NCBI RefSeq assembly: GCF_001591365.1
Contig: NZ_BCUT01000001.1
Coordinates: 1,488,001-1,552,000 of the forward strand
Direction of reading: 5' to 3'
DNA from: Variovorax paradoxus NBRC 15149
Lineage (GTDB): Bacteria; Pseudomonadota; Gammaproteobacteria; Burkholderiales; Burkholderiaceae_C
Length of the DNA: 64,000 nucleotides
Part shown: positions 8,564-16,915 of the stretch, one piece after another
How the letters are laid out: every line of letters begins with the position of its first letter
Numbering within the stretch: position 1 is the first letter of the stretch
Made by a program: the position numbers and the translations under genes
The notes under the pieces: generated by a model
Databases searched by the model: none
The model's input: only the letters and a program-made list of their open reading frames with translations
What the model was told of the DNA's origin: nothing

Positions 8564-10708
8564 TCAGCGCGCGGCGTTGCGGTCGGTAATCATCTTCGGA
8601 GTGATAAAGACGAGCATTTCGGTCTTGTTGGCAACGCGTTCGCGCTTGCGGAACAGTGCACCCAGGTAGGGCACTTCACCCAGCACCGGCACGCGCGATT
8701 CGTCATTGGTTTCGGTGAGTTCGAAGATACCACCGATGACGACCGTGCCGCCGTTCTCGACCAGCACCTCGGTCTGCACGTGCTTGGTGTTGATGGCCGG
8801 GCCGGCCGAGGTGTTGACGCCGCGGGCATCCTTGCTCACGTCGAGCGTGAGGATGATGTTGCCTTCGGGTGTGATCTGCGGCGTGACCTCGAGCTTCAGC
8901 ACCGCCTTGCGGAACGAGATGGAGGTGGCGCCGCTGGACGTGGCCTGCTGGTAGGGAATTTCCTCGCCCTGCTCGATCAGCGCCTTGGTCTGGTCGGCCG
9001 TGATGACGCGCGGGCTGGACACCAGCTTGCCCTTGCCGTCGGCCTCGAGCGCCGAGATCTCGAGGTTCAGCATGCGCGACAAGCTCGAGTTGAACAGCGA
9101 GATCGCGAAGGTACCGGGCGCATTGCCGGTGCCGCCGGCATCGCCTGCGGGCAGGTTGATGAAGTTGGAGTTGGTCCAGGTGGCTGTTGCGCCGCCCACG
9201 CCGCCGGCGGCGGTGGTGACGGGCATGACGCCGAAGGTGCCGTATGCCGGATTGCCGTTGGCCGACGCGACGCGTTCGCGGGAGATACCGCCGCCCAGCC
9301 GCACACCGAGCGACTTGCCGAAGGTGTCGGAGGCTTCCACGATGCGCGCTTCGATCAGCACCTGCCGAACCGGGATGTCGAGCTTCTGGATCAGGTCGGC
9401 CACTTGCGCCAGGCGCGAGGGAATGTCCGACACGAACAGCTGGTTGGTGCGCGACTCCGCGATCACGCTGCCGCGCGGGCTCAGGATGCGCGTGGTGGTG
9501 CCGGAGCCGCCACCGCCGCCGGCCGAGGCGCCGGTGCCGGTCAGGCCCTGCGCAATGGCGATCGCCTTGGTGTAGTTGAGCTGGAACGACTGGGTGCGCA
9601 GCGGCTCCAGGTTCTCGATTGCGGCCTTGGCTTCGAATTCGAGCTTTTCCTTGGCGTTGATCTCGTCCTTGGGCGCGATCCACAGCACGCTGCCGTTCTT
9701 GCGCATGCCCAGGTTCTTGGCCTGCATGATGATGTCCAGGGCCTGGTCCCAGGGCACGTCCTTCAGCCGCAGCGTCAGCGCGCCGGTGACCGAGTCGGAG
9801 GTCACGATGTTGAAGTTGGTGAAGTCGGCAATCACCTGCAGCAGCGAGCGGATCTCGATGTTCTGGAAGTTCAGCGACAGCTTCTCGCCGTTGTAGCCCA
9901 CGCCCTGCGTCAGCTTGGCCGGGTCCACCTTGCGGGCGCGGACCTCCACCACGAACTGGTTCTCGCTCTGGTAGGCGCTGTGCTCCCAGTCGCCCTTGGC
10001 CTCGATCGTCATGCGCACGCGGTCACCCGACTGTTGCGAGGTGATCAGCTGGACCGGCGTATTGAAGTCGGCCACGTCGAGGCGGCGGCGCAAGCCCTCG
10101 GGCAGCGTCGACTTGGTGAACTCCACCACGAGGCTCTTGCCCTGCTGCTTGACATCCACGCCGACCTGGTTGTTCGGCAGGTCGACGATCACGCGGCCGG
10201 TGTTGTCCGCACCCAGGCGGAAGTCGACGTCGCGCAGCGGCAGGGTGTCGCGGTTGCGGTTCTCGGCAAAGACGGTGGGCGTGGACGACGCCAGCGCGGC
10301 GCCGGCCGCGGGTTCGAGAATCACCAGCAGCGACTTGCCCTGGATCTCGGTCTTGTATGCGGTTGCCTGCTTGAGGTTCAGCACCACCCGGCTGCGCTCG
10401 CCGGCCTGGACCACATTGACGGAACGCAGGTTGCCCTGGTTCACCTCAATGGCAGAGCGGCCGATGGCGTTGGTGACGCCCGGAAAATCGAGCGCGATGC
10501 GCGCCGGCGTCTGCACGACAAAGCCGGTCGGCAAGGCCGCGAGCGGCTGGGCAAGGTCGATGCGGATCACTTCCGCGCCGGACTGCGTCGAACTGGTCAC
10601 CGCCTCGATGGCGTTTTGCGCATGGGCCAAAGCGAAAGCGCCAAGTGCCAGCAGACCCAGCCCCGCAGCTCGCAGCCGCTGTGCCATCGTTGATTTTTTA
10701 TGATTCAT
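8564..10708 (-). CDS. pilQ: Type IV pilus secretin PilQ
   Basis: PilQ forms the outer-membrane channel through which the type IV pilus passes. The 714-residue product has a signal peptide ending near AHAQNA. Two AMIN-type domains in the N-terminal half are followed by the N0 domain (KLSLNFQNIEIRSLLQVIADFTNFN) and an N1 domain. The C-terminal secretin core ends VPVLGEVPYLGALFRKR. A glycine/serine loop (GTGASAGGGGGSG) sits in the N1 region. The start MNHKKSTMAQ was chosen because its ATG overlaps the pilP stop by 4 nt, matching the rest of the operon; an upstream ATG would lie inside pilP. Confidence 0.96.
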   Translation of the reverse strand: MNHKKSTMAQRLRAAGLGLLALGAFALAHAQNAIEAVTSSTQSGAEVIRIDLAQPLAALPTGFVVQTPARIALDFPGVTNAIGRSAIEVNQGNLRSVNVVQAGERSRVVLNLKQATAYKTEIQGKSLLVILEPAAGAALASSTPTVFAENRNRDTLPLRDVDFRLGADNTGRVIVDLPNNQVGVDVKQQGKSLVVEFTKSTLPEGLRRRLDVADFNTPVQLITSQQSGDRVRMTIEAKGDWEHSAYQSENQFVVEVRARKVDPAKLTQGVGYNGEKLSLNFQNIEIRSLLQVIADFTNFNIVTSDSVTGALTLRLKDVPWDQALDIIMQAKNLGMRKNGSVLWIAPKDEINAKEKLEFEAKAAIENLEPLRTQSFQLNYTKAIAIAQGLTGTGASAGGGGGSGTTTRILSPRGSVIAESRTNQLFVSDIPSRLAQVADLIQKLDIPVRQVLIEARIVEASDTFGKSLGVRLGGGISRERVASANGNPAYGTFGVMPVTTAAGGVGGATATWTNSNFINLPAGDAGGTGNAPGTFAISLFNSSLSRMLNLEISALEADGKGKLVSSPRVITADQTKALIEQGEEIPYQQATSSGATSISFRKAVLKLEVTPQITPEGNIILTLDVSKDARGVNTSAGPAINTKHVQTEVLVENGGTVVIGGIFELTETNDESRVPVLGEVPYLGALFRKRERVANKTEMLVFITPKMITDRNAAR

Positions 10709-11247
10709 TTCGCACTCTCTTGCAGCTGCAATGTCGCCACGCGTTCGATCCATTCACCGGCGGCGTCCTGCACGATTTCACGCAGGGCGATTTCGGTTTC
10801 GTTGATACGGGTAATGCGCCCGTAGTTGAGGCCCAGGTATTCGCCGACCCGCACCTTGTAGAGCAGCTTGTCGACACGAACCAGCGCCACCGGCTGGCCG
10901 TTGCGGTTCATGCTGCCCACCATGGCCATGGAGTCGAGCGGGAAGGCTTCGAGCGCTTCCTTGCGGCGCACCAGCTCGGGCGCGATCAGTTCCGACGTGC
11001 TGGGCTGGTTCGATTCCCGGCGCAGCGCCTGGGTCAGCTTCAGCAGGTTGAACGGCTCGAACGCCGCGCCCTCGGTGTAGGCCTGGGGGGTGAATTTCTT
11101 GGGTTCCGTGATCGGCGGCACCGTGGGCTTGACCTGGGCGCGCTGCTCGACCATCCAGCGGCGCAGGTCTTCCTGCTCCGAATCGGCGCAGGCGCTCAGG
11201 CCCAGGGCGGCCGCGACCAGCCACAGGAGGTTGGCGGTGGTCCTCAT
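10705..11247 (-). CDS. pilP: Type IV pilus inner-membrane lipoprotein PilP
   Basis: PilP links the inner-membrane PilMNO complex to the PilQ secretin. The 180-residue product has a lipoprotein signal peptide with lipobox LSAC (Cys20) and then a disordered Pro/Thr-rich linker. The C-terminal beta domain contains FPLDSMAMVGSMNRNGQPVALVRVDKLLYKVRVGEYLG-type strands ending near TLQLQE. It overlaps pilO by 4 nt upstream and pilQ by 4 nt downstream. Confidence 0.95.
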   Translation of the reverse strand: MRTTANLLWLVAAALGLSACADSEQEDLRRWMVEQRAQVKPTVPPITEPKKFTPQAYTEGAAFEPFNLLKLTQALRRESNQPSTSELIAPELVRRKEALEAFPLDSMAMVGSMNRNGQPVALVRVDKLLYKVRVGEYLGLNYGRITRINETEIALREIVQDAAGEWIERVATLQLQESAK

Positions 11248-11927
11248 TTCTTCGCCTTCGGCGCCGCGGCGCGTTTCTGGGCCGCGCGCTCTTCGTCATC
11301 GAGATAGCGGTAGGTGCGTGCCGTGGCATCCATCGTGAGGGTGCCGTCCTTGTCTTTTTGCTGCGGGGTGATCGTGAGGTTGTTCAGCGTCACGATGCGC
11401 GAGAGGCTCGCGACGTCGGCGGCGAAGGAGCCGATGTCGTGGTAGCGGCCGGTCACGCGCACGGCGATCGGCAGCTCCGCGTAGTAGTCCTTCACCGAAA
11501 CCTGTCCCGGGCGGAACAGTTCGAACTGCAGGCTGCGCCCGAGCCCGGCCTGGTTGATGTCGGACAGCAATGCGTCCATTTCCGCCTTGCTGGGCAGCTG
11601 CTTCTCGAGCAGCGTCACGTATTGCTGCACCTGCTCGCGCTGCTTCTTCAGCAGGTCGAGATTGGCGGCCAGCGCCACCTTCTTCTGGTAGTCGGCGCGC
11701 AGCGTGACTTCCTTGGCGCGCTCGCTCTCGAGCTCGTCGTTGGAGTTGGTCAGCCACACGAACCACAGGCCGGCCAGCACCAGGGCCGTGACCGCCAGGC
11801 ACAGGGCGTAGCGGGGCACCGCCGGCCATGCGGACGGGTCGTTCGGGTTCAGGTTGCGGAACTGGTCGCCGAAGCCGCGCAGCGCCGCGCCGACGTCCAG
11901 TTTTTGAGAGGGGCGATTGCTTGCCAT
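11244..11927 (-). CDS. pilO: Type IV pilus assembly protein PilO
   Basis: PilO is the bitopic partner of PilN in the alignment complex. The 227-residue protein has a short cytoplasmic N-terminus, one membrane helix at about residues 40-58 (YALCLAVTALVLAGLWFVWL), and a coiled-coil region rich in Glu/Lys. The periplasmic ferredoxin-like domain ends with a long charged tail. The DINQAGLGRSLQFELFRPG segment is typical. It starts 7 nt after pilN and its stop overlaps the pilP start by 4 nt. Confidence 0.95.
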   Translation of the reverse strand: MASNRPSQKLDVGAALRGFGDQFRNLNPNDPSAWPAVPRYALCLAVTALVLAGLWFVWLTNSNDELESERAKEVTLRADYQKKVALAANLDLLKKQREQVQQYVTLLEKQLPSKAEMDALLSDINQAGLGRSLQFELFRPGQVSVKDYYAELPIAVRVTGRYHDIGSFAADVASLSRIVTLNNLTITPQQKDKDGTLTMDATARTYRYLDDEERAAQKRAAAPKAKK

Positions 11928-11934
11928 GATCCGT

Positions 11935-12555
11935 CTACCCCTTGGCTGGCGCCGCTGCGGCCAGGGCCTTGTCGGCCGCGGCCTTTTGCGCGTCGGTCGG
12001 CCGCTTGAGGCCGATGCGCATGGTGAAGTTCGCCACGCGGCGCTGGTCGCGCTGACTCAGGCTCACCGTTGCGGAAGTGATTTCGACCAGCTCGGGCTTG
12101 ACCAGCCACGGGCTGTTGTTGCCCAGGTTGCGCAGCAGCTCCGAGACGCGCTCGTTCGACTGCGCCATGCCCTGCAGCGTGACGGTCTGGTTGTCCTGCT
12201 TCATGCTGGTCAGGTAGACGCCGTCGGGCAGCTGGCGAACCAGTTCGTTGAGCAGGTGCACCGGCAGGTTGCGGTCGCCCTGGAGGTCTTCGACCGCCTG
12301 CTGGCGCGCGCGCAGCGCGGCAATTTCTTCCTGCAGGGTCGAGATTTCCTTGATCTCGACTTCGAGCTTGGTGATCTCGGTCTTGAGGAAATTGTTCTTG
12401 GCCTGCTGGGCCGAGATCTGCGCCTCGAACCAGAGATAGCCCAGGCCGGCGATCAGCACGCCCAGCACGGCGGCCGCGCCCAGGGTGCCGTAGAACGCTT
12501 CGCGGCGCCGCTTGCGTGCGGCTTCGCGGTGCGGAAGCAGGTTGATGAGGATCAC
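11935..12555 (-). CDS. pilN: Type IV pilus assembly protein PilN (GTG start)
   Basis: PilN binds PilM through its conserved cytoplasmic N-terminus INLLPHREAARKRRR, crosses the membrane once (about residues 20-42) and pairs with PilO in the periplasm through a coiled coil. The GTG at 12555 was chosen because it gives the family N-terminus VILINLLPHRE, has GGAGG 8 nt upstream, and overlaps the pilM stop by 4 nt (GTGA). The earlier in-frame codon at 12585 lies inside pilM. Length is then 206 residues, normal for the family. Confidence 0.94.
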   Translation of the reverse strand: MILINLLPHREAARKRRREAFYGTLGAAAVLGVLIAGLGYLWFEAQISAQQAKNNFLKTEITKLEVEIKEISTLQEEIAALRARQQAVEDLQGDRNLPVHLLNELVRQLPDGVYLTSMKQDNQTVTLQGMAQSNERVSELLRNLGNNSPWLVKPELVEITSATVSLSQRDQRRVANFTMRIGLKRPTDAQKAAADKALAAAAPAKG

Positions 12556-13631
12556 TGCACGAACCTCCGCATGGCCAGGCCGCAAGAGGTCAGGTAGGAG
12601 GGCGCTTCGCGCCGGACCTTCTTCTCGCGGATGTTCGGGCCCAGTTCCATGCCGTCGAACGGGTTCACGAGCGAACAGGCGAACGAGGTCTGGCGCGTCA
12701 CGGCGCTGGTCAGGCTGGGCAGCGAGGCCGAGCCGCCGGCAAGCAGCACGTAGTCCACGCGGTTGTGGGGCGTGCTGGTGAAGAAGAACTGCAGCGCACG
12801 GGCAATTTCCTGCGCGATGCTTTCCACGAAGGGCTTCAGGACGCCCGAGCCGTAGTCGTCGGGCAGGTCGCCGCTGCGCTTCTTGGCTTCGGCCTCTTCG
12901 GCCGAGAAACCGTACTGGCGCACGATCAGCTGGGTCAGCTGCGCGCCGCCGAAGGCCTGGTCGCGGTCATACAGCACTTCCTGGTTGCGCAGCACCTGCA
13001 TGCTGGTGGTGAAGGCACCCACTTCGAAAAGCGCCACCACGGCATCGAGGCCCTTGCCGGGCAACTGTTCGATCAGGCGGGCGGTCGCGAGTCGGGAGGC
13101 GTAGGACTCGACGTCGAGGATCACCGCCTTCAGCCCGGCCGCTTCGGCCAGGCCTTCGCGGTCCTGCACCTTTTCCTTGCGGGACGCGGCAATCAGCACC
13201 TCGACGTCGCCGGCAGAGGCGGTGCTCTGCCCGGTCACGCAGAAATCGAGGCTGACCTCGTCGAGCGAGAACGGGATGTACTGGTTGGCTTCGGACTCGA
13301 CCTGGATTTCGAGCTCCTGCTCGCTCATGCCGCCCGGAAGAATGATCTTCTTGGTGATGACTGCCGAGGGAGGCAGCGCCAGCGCGACGTTGCGCGTGCG
13401 GGTGCCGCTCTTGCGCACGACCCGGCGGACGGCTTCGGCCACTTCGTCGAACTTCTCGACGTTGCCGTCGGTGATCCAGCCCCGTTCCAGGGGTTCGATC
13501 GCGCAGCGCTCGAGAACCAGCTTGCCACTGGCTTCACGGCCGAGCTCGACCAGCTTCACGCTGGAAGAGCTGACATCCAGGCCGAGCATGGGGGCGTTCT
13601 GACGGCGAAACAATGATCCGAAAGCAGCCAA
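12552..13631 (-). CDS. pilM: Type IV pilus assembly ATPase-fold protein PilM (probable TTG start)
   Basis: PilM is the actin-like cytoplasmic ring component that recruits PilN. ATP-site motifs of the FtsA/actin fold are visible: LGLDVSSSSVKLVEL near the N-terminus, the 1C-type segment LEIQVESEANQYIPFSLDEV, AVVALFEVGAFTTSM, and LLAGGSASLPSL near the end. The TTG at 13631 was chosen because it has AGGGA 7 nt upstream and yields AAFGSLFRRQNAPMLGLD, the usual beginning in relatives. The first in-frame ATG after it would remove 14 residues, and an ATG farther upstream adds a 34-residue tail unlike the family. It is the first gene of the pilus operon. Confidence 0.92.
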   Translation of the reverse strand: MAAFGSLFRRQNAPMLGLDVSSSSVKLVELGREASGKLVLERCAIEPLERGWITDGNVEKFDEVAEAVRRVVRKSGTRTRNVALALPPSAVITKKIILPGGMSEQELEIQVESEANQYIPFSLDEVSLDFCVTGQSTASAGDVEVLIAASRKEKVQDREGLAEAAGLKAVILDVESYASRLATARLIEQLPGKGLDAVVALFEVGAFTTSMQVLRNQEVLYDRDQAFGGAQLTQLIVRQYGFSAEEAEAKKRSGDLPDDYGSGVLKPFVESIAQEIARALQFFFTSTPHNRVDYVLLAGGSASLPSLTSAVTRQTSFACSLVNPFDGMELGPNIREKKVRREAPSYLTSCGLAMRRFVQ

Positions 13632-13840
13632 GTTAGGTCCCTTTACCCCTGCATTTGTAACCAATGGAAAAATTTGCGTTCGGTTGCATGCTAGCAGCAG
13701 ACGTAGCGGCGGCCAAACAACCCGCGCCGGCAAAATGGCGGACCGTTGTCAAAAGCTGACGCTGAAGCCACATTTAGTAACTTTTGGTTTAGCCCGCAAC
13801 GATGCACACAAGTTCGGCCCGTGGCAAGGGGGCGGCTTTT

Positions 13841-13846
13841 TATAAT
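13841..13846 (+). promoter_or_regulatory. Consensus -10 box before mrcA
   Basis: A perfect TATAAT lies 24 nt upstream of the ATG of the penicillin-binding protein gene. No convincing -35 hexamer is found at the right distance; TTCGGC at 13813 is too far. Transcription from it would start close to the in-frame GTG at 13852, leaving a very short leader for the ATG at 13870. Only the hexamer match supports it. Confidence 0.4.
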
Positions 13847-13869
13847 GTGCGGTGACTCCCCGGGCCCAC

Positions 13870-16278
13870 ATGCAAGAAACTTCACGCCCCAAAGGGCCAG
13901 CCAAGACCCCTCCTTCCACACGACCAGCCTGGCTGAAATGGCTGCTGCGCTTCATGGTCTGGGGGTTCGGCATCGCCGCGGCCGGTGTTCTGGCGCTGCT
14001 GTGCGTGATCGCCGTCGCCCTGGCTGTGGCCTACCCCAACCTTCCCGACATCTCCGAGCTGTCGGACTACCGGCCGAAACTGCCGCTGCGGGTCTTTTCC
14101 GCGGAGGGCATCCTGATTGGCGAATTCGGCGAGGAGCGGCGCAATCTAACCCCGATCGCGGCAATCCCCAAGCTCGTGAAGGAGGCGGTGTTGGCTGCCG
14201 AAGACACCCGCTTCTACGACCACGGCGGCGTCGACTACAAGGGCATGGTGCGCGCCGGCCTGGCCAACATGAACCGCGTGAAGAGCCAGGGCGCCTCGAC
14301 CATCACCATGCAGGTGGCGCGCAACGTCTACCTGAGCTCCGAGAAAACGCTGACCCGCAAGATCTACGAGGTGCTGCTCACCTTCAAGCTGGAGCACCTG
14401 CTCACCAAGGACCAGATCTTCGAGATCTACCTGAACCAGATCTACCTGGGCAACCGCGCCTACGGCTTCGCGGCCGCGTCGGAAGCGTATTTCGGCAAGC
14501 CGCTGCAGGAGCTCTCCATTGCGCAGGCGGCCATGCTGGCGGGCCTGCCGAAGGCGCCGGGCGCGAACAACCCTGTCAACAATCCGCAGCGCGCGCGCGG
14601 CCGCCAGTTCTATGTGATCGACCGCATGCAGGACGCAGGCTTCATCACCGCCGAGCAGGCCGCCGAAGCCAAGAAAGAGGAACTGCACCTGCGCGATGCG
14701 GCCGACCCGAACCGCCTGCACGCCGAATACGTGGCCGAAACCGTGCGCCAGCTGATGTATGCGCAGTACGGCGACAGCACCTACACGCGCGGACTCAAGG
14801 TCTACACCTCGCTGGTCGCCGCCGACCAGGCTGCGGCATACAAGGCCCTGCGCAAGGGCATCATGGACTACGAGCGGCGCCAGATCTACCGCGGCCCCGA
14901 GAAATTCGTCGAGCTGCCCAACGACCCGAAGGAACTCGACGACGCGGTCGACGACGCGCTGACCGACCATCCCGACAACGGCGACGTGATGGCGGCCGTG
15001 GTGCTCAAGGCCAACGCCAAGGAAATCTCGGCCGTGCGCGGCAACGGCGACCCGGTGCAGATCACGGGCGAGGGCCTCAAGCCCGCGCAGTCCGGCCTTG
15101 CCGACAAGGCGCCGCCCAACATCAAGATCCGGCGCGGCGCGGTGATCCGCGTGGTGAAGACGCCCAAGAACACCTGGGAAATCACCCAGCTGCCCGAAGT
15201 GGAAGGCGCCTTCGTCGCCATGGACCCGCGCGATGGCGCCATCAAGGCGCTGGTGGGCGGATTCGACTTCGGCAAGAACAAGTTCAACCACGTGACGCAG
15301 GCCTGGCGCCAGCCGGGCTCGAGCTTCAAGCCCTTCATCTACTCGGCCGCGCTCGAGAAGGGCTTCACGCCGGCCACGGTCATCAATGACGGACCCCTGT
15401 TCTTCGATGCCGGCACCACCGGCGGGCAGCCCTGGGAGCCCAAGAACTACGGCGGGGGCTACGACGGCCCGATGTCGATGCGCACCGCGCTCATGAAGTC
15501 GAAGAACCTGGTCTCGATCCGCATCCTGCAATCGATCGGCACGCGCTACGCCCAGGAATGGATCACCAATTTCGGCTTCGACAAGGACAAGCATCCGGCC
15601 TACCTGCCGATGGCGCTGGGCGCCGGCGCGGTCACGCCGATGCAGATGGCCACCGCCTACTCGGTGTTCGCCAATGGCGGCTACCGCGTCAATCCCTACC
15701 TGGTGACCCGCATCACCGACCACAAGGACAAGGTGCTGGTCGACAAGCAGCCGCCGCTGCTCAACGAGACGATCCGCGCCATTCCCCAGCGCAACGCGTT
15801 CATCATGGACACGCTGCTGCAATCGGTGGCGCGCGCCGGCACCGCGGCCAAGGCCCAGGCCATGCTCAAGCGGCCCGACCTCTACGGCAAGACCGGCACC
15901 ACCAACGATTCGCTCGACGCCTGGTTCGCCGGCTTCCAGCCCACGATGACCGCCATCTCCTGGATCGGCTACGACACGCCGCGCAACCTGGGCGACCGCG
16001 AAACCGGCGGCGGCCTGAGCCTGCCGATCTGGATCAACTACATGGAAACGGCGATCAAGGGCGTGCCCGTGACCGATCTTTCCGCCACGCCGCCGTCGGG
16101 CGTCGTGAGTGTGGGCGGCGAGTGGTACTACGACGACTACGCGCCGGGCCGCGGTGTGCCCAGCCTCGGCGTGGACACCGCTTCATCCCCGCCGGCCGAG
16201 TCCCTGAGCGGCGTTCCGGTGAGCCCGCCCCCGCCGCCCGAGGAGCGCAACCGCATCCTCGACCTTTTCAGGAACTGA
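13870..16278 (+). CDS. mrcA: Penicillin-binding protein 1A (bifunctional glycosyltransferase/transpeptidase)
   Basis: A class A PBP of 802 residues that polymerises and cross-links peptidoglycan. A short cytoplasmic tail precedes one membrane helix at about 26-50. The glycosyltransferase domain has EDTRFYDHGGVD (catalytic Glu), GASTITMQVARN, RKIYEVLLTFKLE and FEIYLNQIYLG. An OB-like insert follows. The transpeptidase has SSFK (nucleophile Ser), SKN and KTGTTNDSLDAWF. The C-terminal tail is Pro-rich. An in-frame GTG 18 nt upstream is possible, but ATG is preferred. It is divergent from pilM, the conserved arrangement in many proteobacteria. Confidence 0.96.
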   Translation: MQETSRPKGPAKTPPSTRPAWLKWLLRFMVWGFGIAAAGVLALLCVIAVALAVAYPNLPDISELSDYRPKLPLRVFSAEGILIGEFGEERRNLTPIAAIPKLVKEAVLAAEDTRFYDHGGVDYKGMVRAGLANMNRVKSQGASTITMQVARNVYLSSEKTLTRKIYEVLLTFKLEHLLTKDQIFEIYLNQIYLGNRAYGFAAASEAYFGKPLQELSIAQAAMLAGLPKAPGANNPVNNPQRARGRQFYVIDRMQDAGFITAEQAAEAKKEELHLRDAADPNRLHAEYVAETVRQLMYAQYGDSTYTRGLKVYTSLVAADQAAAYKALRKGIMDYERRQIYRGPEKFVELPNDPKELDDAVDDALTDHPDNGDVMAAVVLKANAKEISAVRGNGDPVQITGEGLKPAQSGLADKAPPNIKIRRGAVIRVVKTPKNTWEITQLPEVEGAFVAMDPRDGAIKALVGGFDFGKNKFNHVTQAWRQPGSSFKPFIYSAALEKGFTPATVINDGPLFFDAGTTGGQPWEPKNYGGGYDGPMSMRTALMKSKNLVSIRILQSIGTRYAQEWITNFGFDKDKHPAYLPMALGAGAVTPMQMATAYSVFANGGYRVNPYLVTRITDHKDKVLVDKQPPLLNETIRAIPQRNAFIMDTLLQSVARAGTAAKAQAMLKRPDLYGKTGTTNDSLDAWFAGFQPTMTAISWIGYDTPRNLGDRETGGGLSLPIWINYMETAIKGVPVTDLSATPPSGVVSVGGEWYYDDYAPGRGVPSLGVDTASSPPAESLSGVPVSPPPPPEERNRILDLFRN

Positions 16279-16297
16279 AGAAGACGCCGCTGACGGC

Positions 16298-16630
16298 TCA
16301 GGCGGCCGCAAACTCCAGCGGCTGCCCGGCCTGAAGGCTCGCCTCACGCGAAAGATTTCCGAAGAATTCCTCGCCCGTCTTGGTGTCGACCCAGGCCTTG
16401 CCGTCGTAGCGGTAGTGATAGCCGCCAGAGCGCGCGGCAAGCCAGATCTCCTGCAGGGGCTTCTGCAGGTTCACGATCAGCTGGCTGCCGTTCTTGAATG
16501 AAATCGTGATCATGCCGCCCACGCGCTGGTTGTCGATGTCGGCGTCGGTTGCGTCGTTGATGCGGTCGCAGCCCTGCTCGATGGCGGCGAGCGCGGCTTC
16601 GGCGCGGTCCATGTATTCGGAGTCGGTCAT
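16298..16630 (-). CDS. cyaY: Iron-sulfur cluster assembly regulator CyaY (bacterial frataxin)
   Basis: CyaY binds iron and the cysteine desulfurase IscS, tuning Fe-S cluster assembly. The 110-residue protein has the acidic first helix ([24 protein letters not shown], residues 3-26). The beta sheet contains [17 protein letters not shown], and [26 protein letters not shown] is typical of CyaY. The start with MTDSEYMDR fits the family; ten extra upstream codons would overlap the region needed for lptM. It is convergent with mrcA and starts only 12 nt from the divergent lptM. Confidence 0.95.
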   Translation of the reverse strand: MTDSEYMDRAEAALAAIEQGCDRINDATDADIDNQRVGGMITISFKNGSQLIVNLQKPLQEIWLAARSGGYHYRYDGKAWVDTKTGEEFFGNLSREASLQAGQPLEFAAA

Positions 16631-16642
16631 TACAATTTCGTT

Positions 16643-16915
16643 ATGTTGAATGTTCGTCAAATTCTAGTGAGCGCCCCCGCCCGCGCTGTGCTCATGGTCA
16701 GTCTTGCCGTGGCGGCGGCCGGTTTGTCTGCTTGCGGCCAGCGCGGACCGCTGTTCCTGCCGACCGATCCGGCGGCGGCGCAGCGCGCCACCCTGCCTCA
16801 GCTGCTGACCCCCGGCGGCCCGCGCCCCGCCTCCGAAACCGAGGCCGCGCCCAAGCCCGCTGCGGCCAGCAGCGCCCCGGCTCCGGCCACCCCCAGCACC
16901 GGAACCCAAAAGTGA
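16643..16915 (+). CDS. lptM: LptM-type small lipoprotein (YifL family)
   Basis: A 90-residue lipoprotein. The signal peptide ends in the lipobox LSAC, and the mature protein begins [10 protein letters not shown], the hallmark of LptM (formerly YifL), which helps mature the LPS translocon LptDE. The rest is a Pro/Ala-rich disordered tail. The start at 16643 gives a 31-residue signal region; an internal ATG at 16694 gives a shorter but still functional-looking one. Its stop overlaps the lysA GTG start by 4 nt, the usual lptM-lysA pairing. Confidence 0.92.
   Translation: MLNVRQILVSAPARAVLMVSLAVAAAGLSACGQRGPLFLPTDPAAAQRATLPQLLTPGGPRPASETEAAPKPAAASSAPAPATPSTGTQK

Noticed and set aside
14146..15822. 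A 558-codon minus-strand frame inside mrcA
   Set aside because: It is fully antisense to a bifunctional PBP with all catalytic motifs intact; composition is shadow-like.
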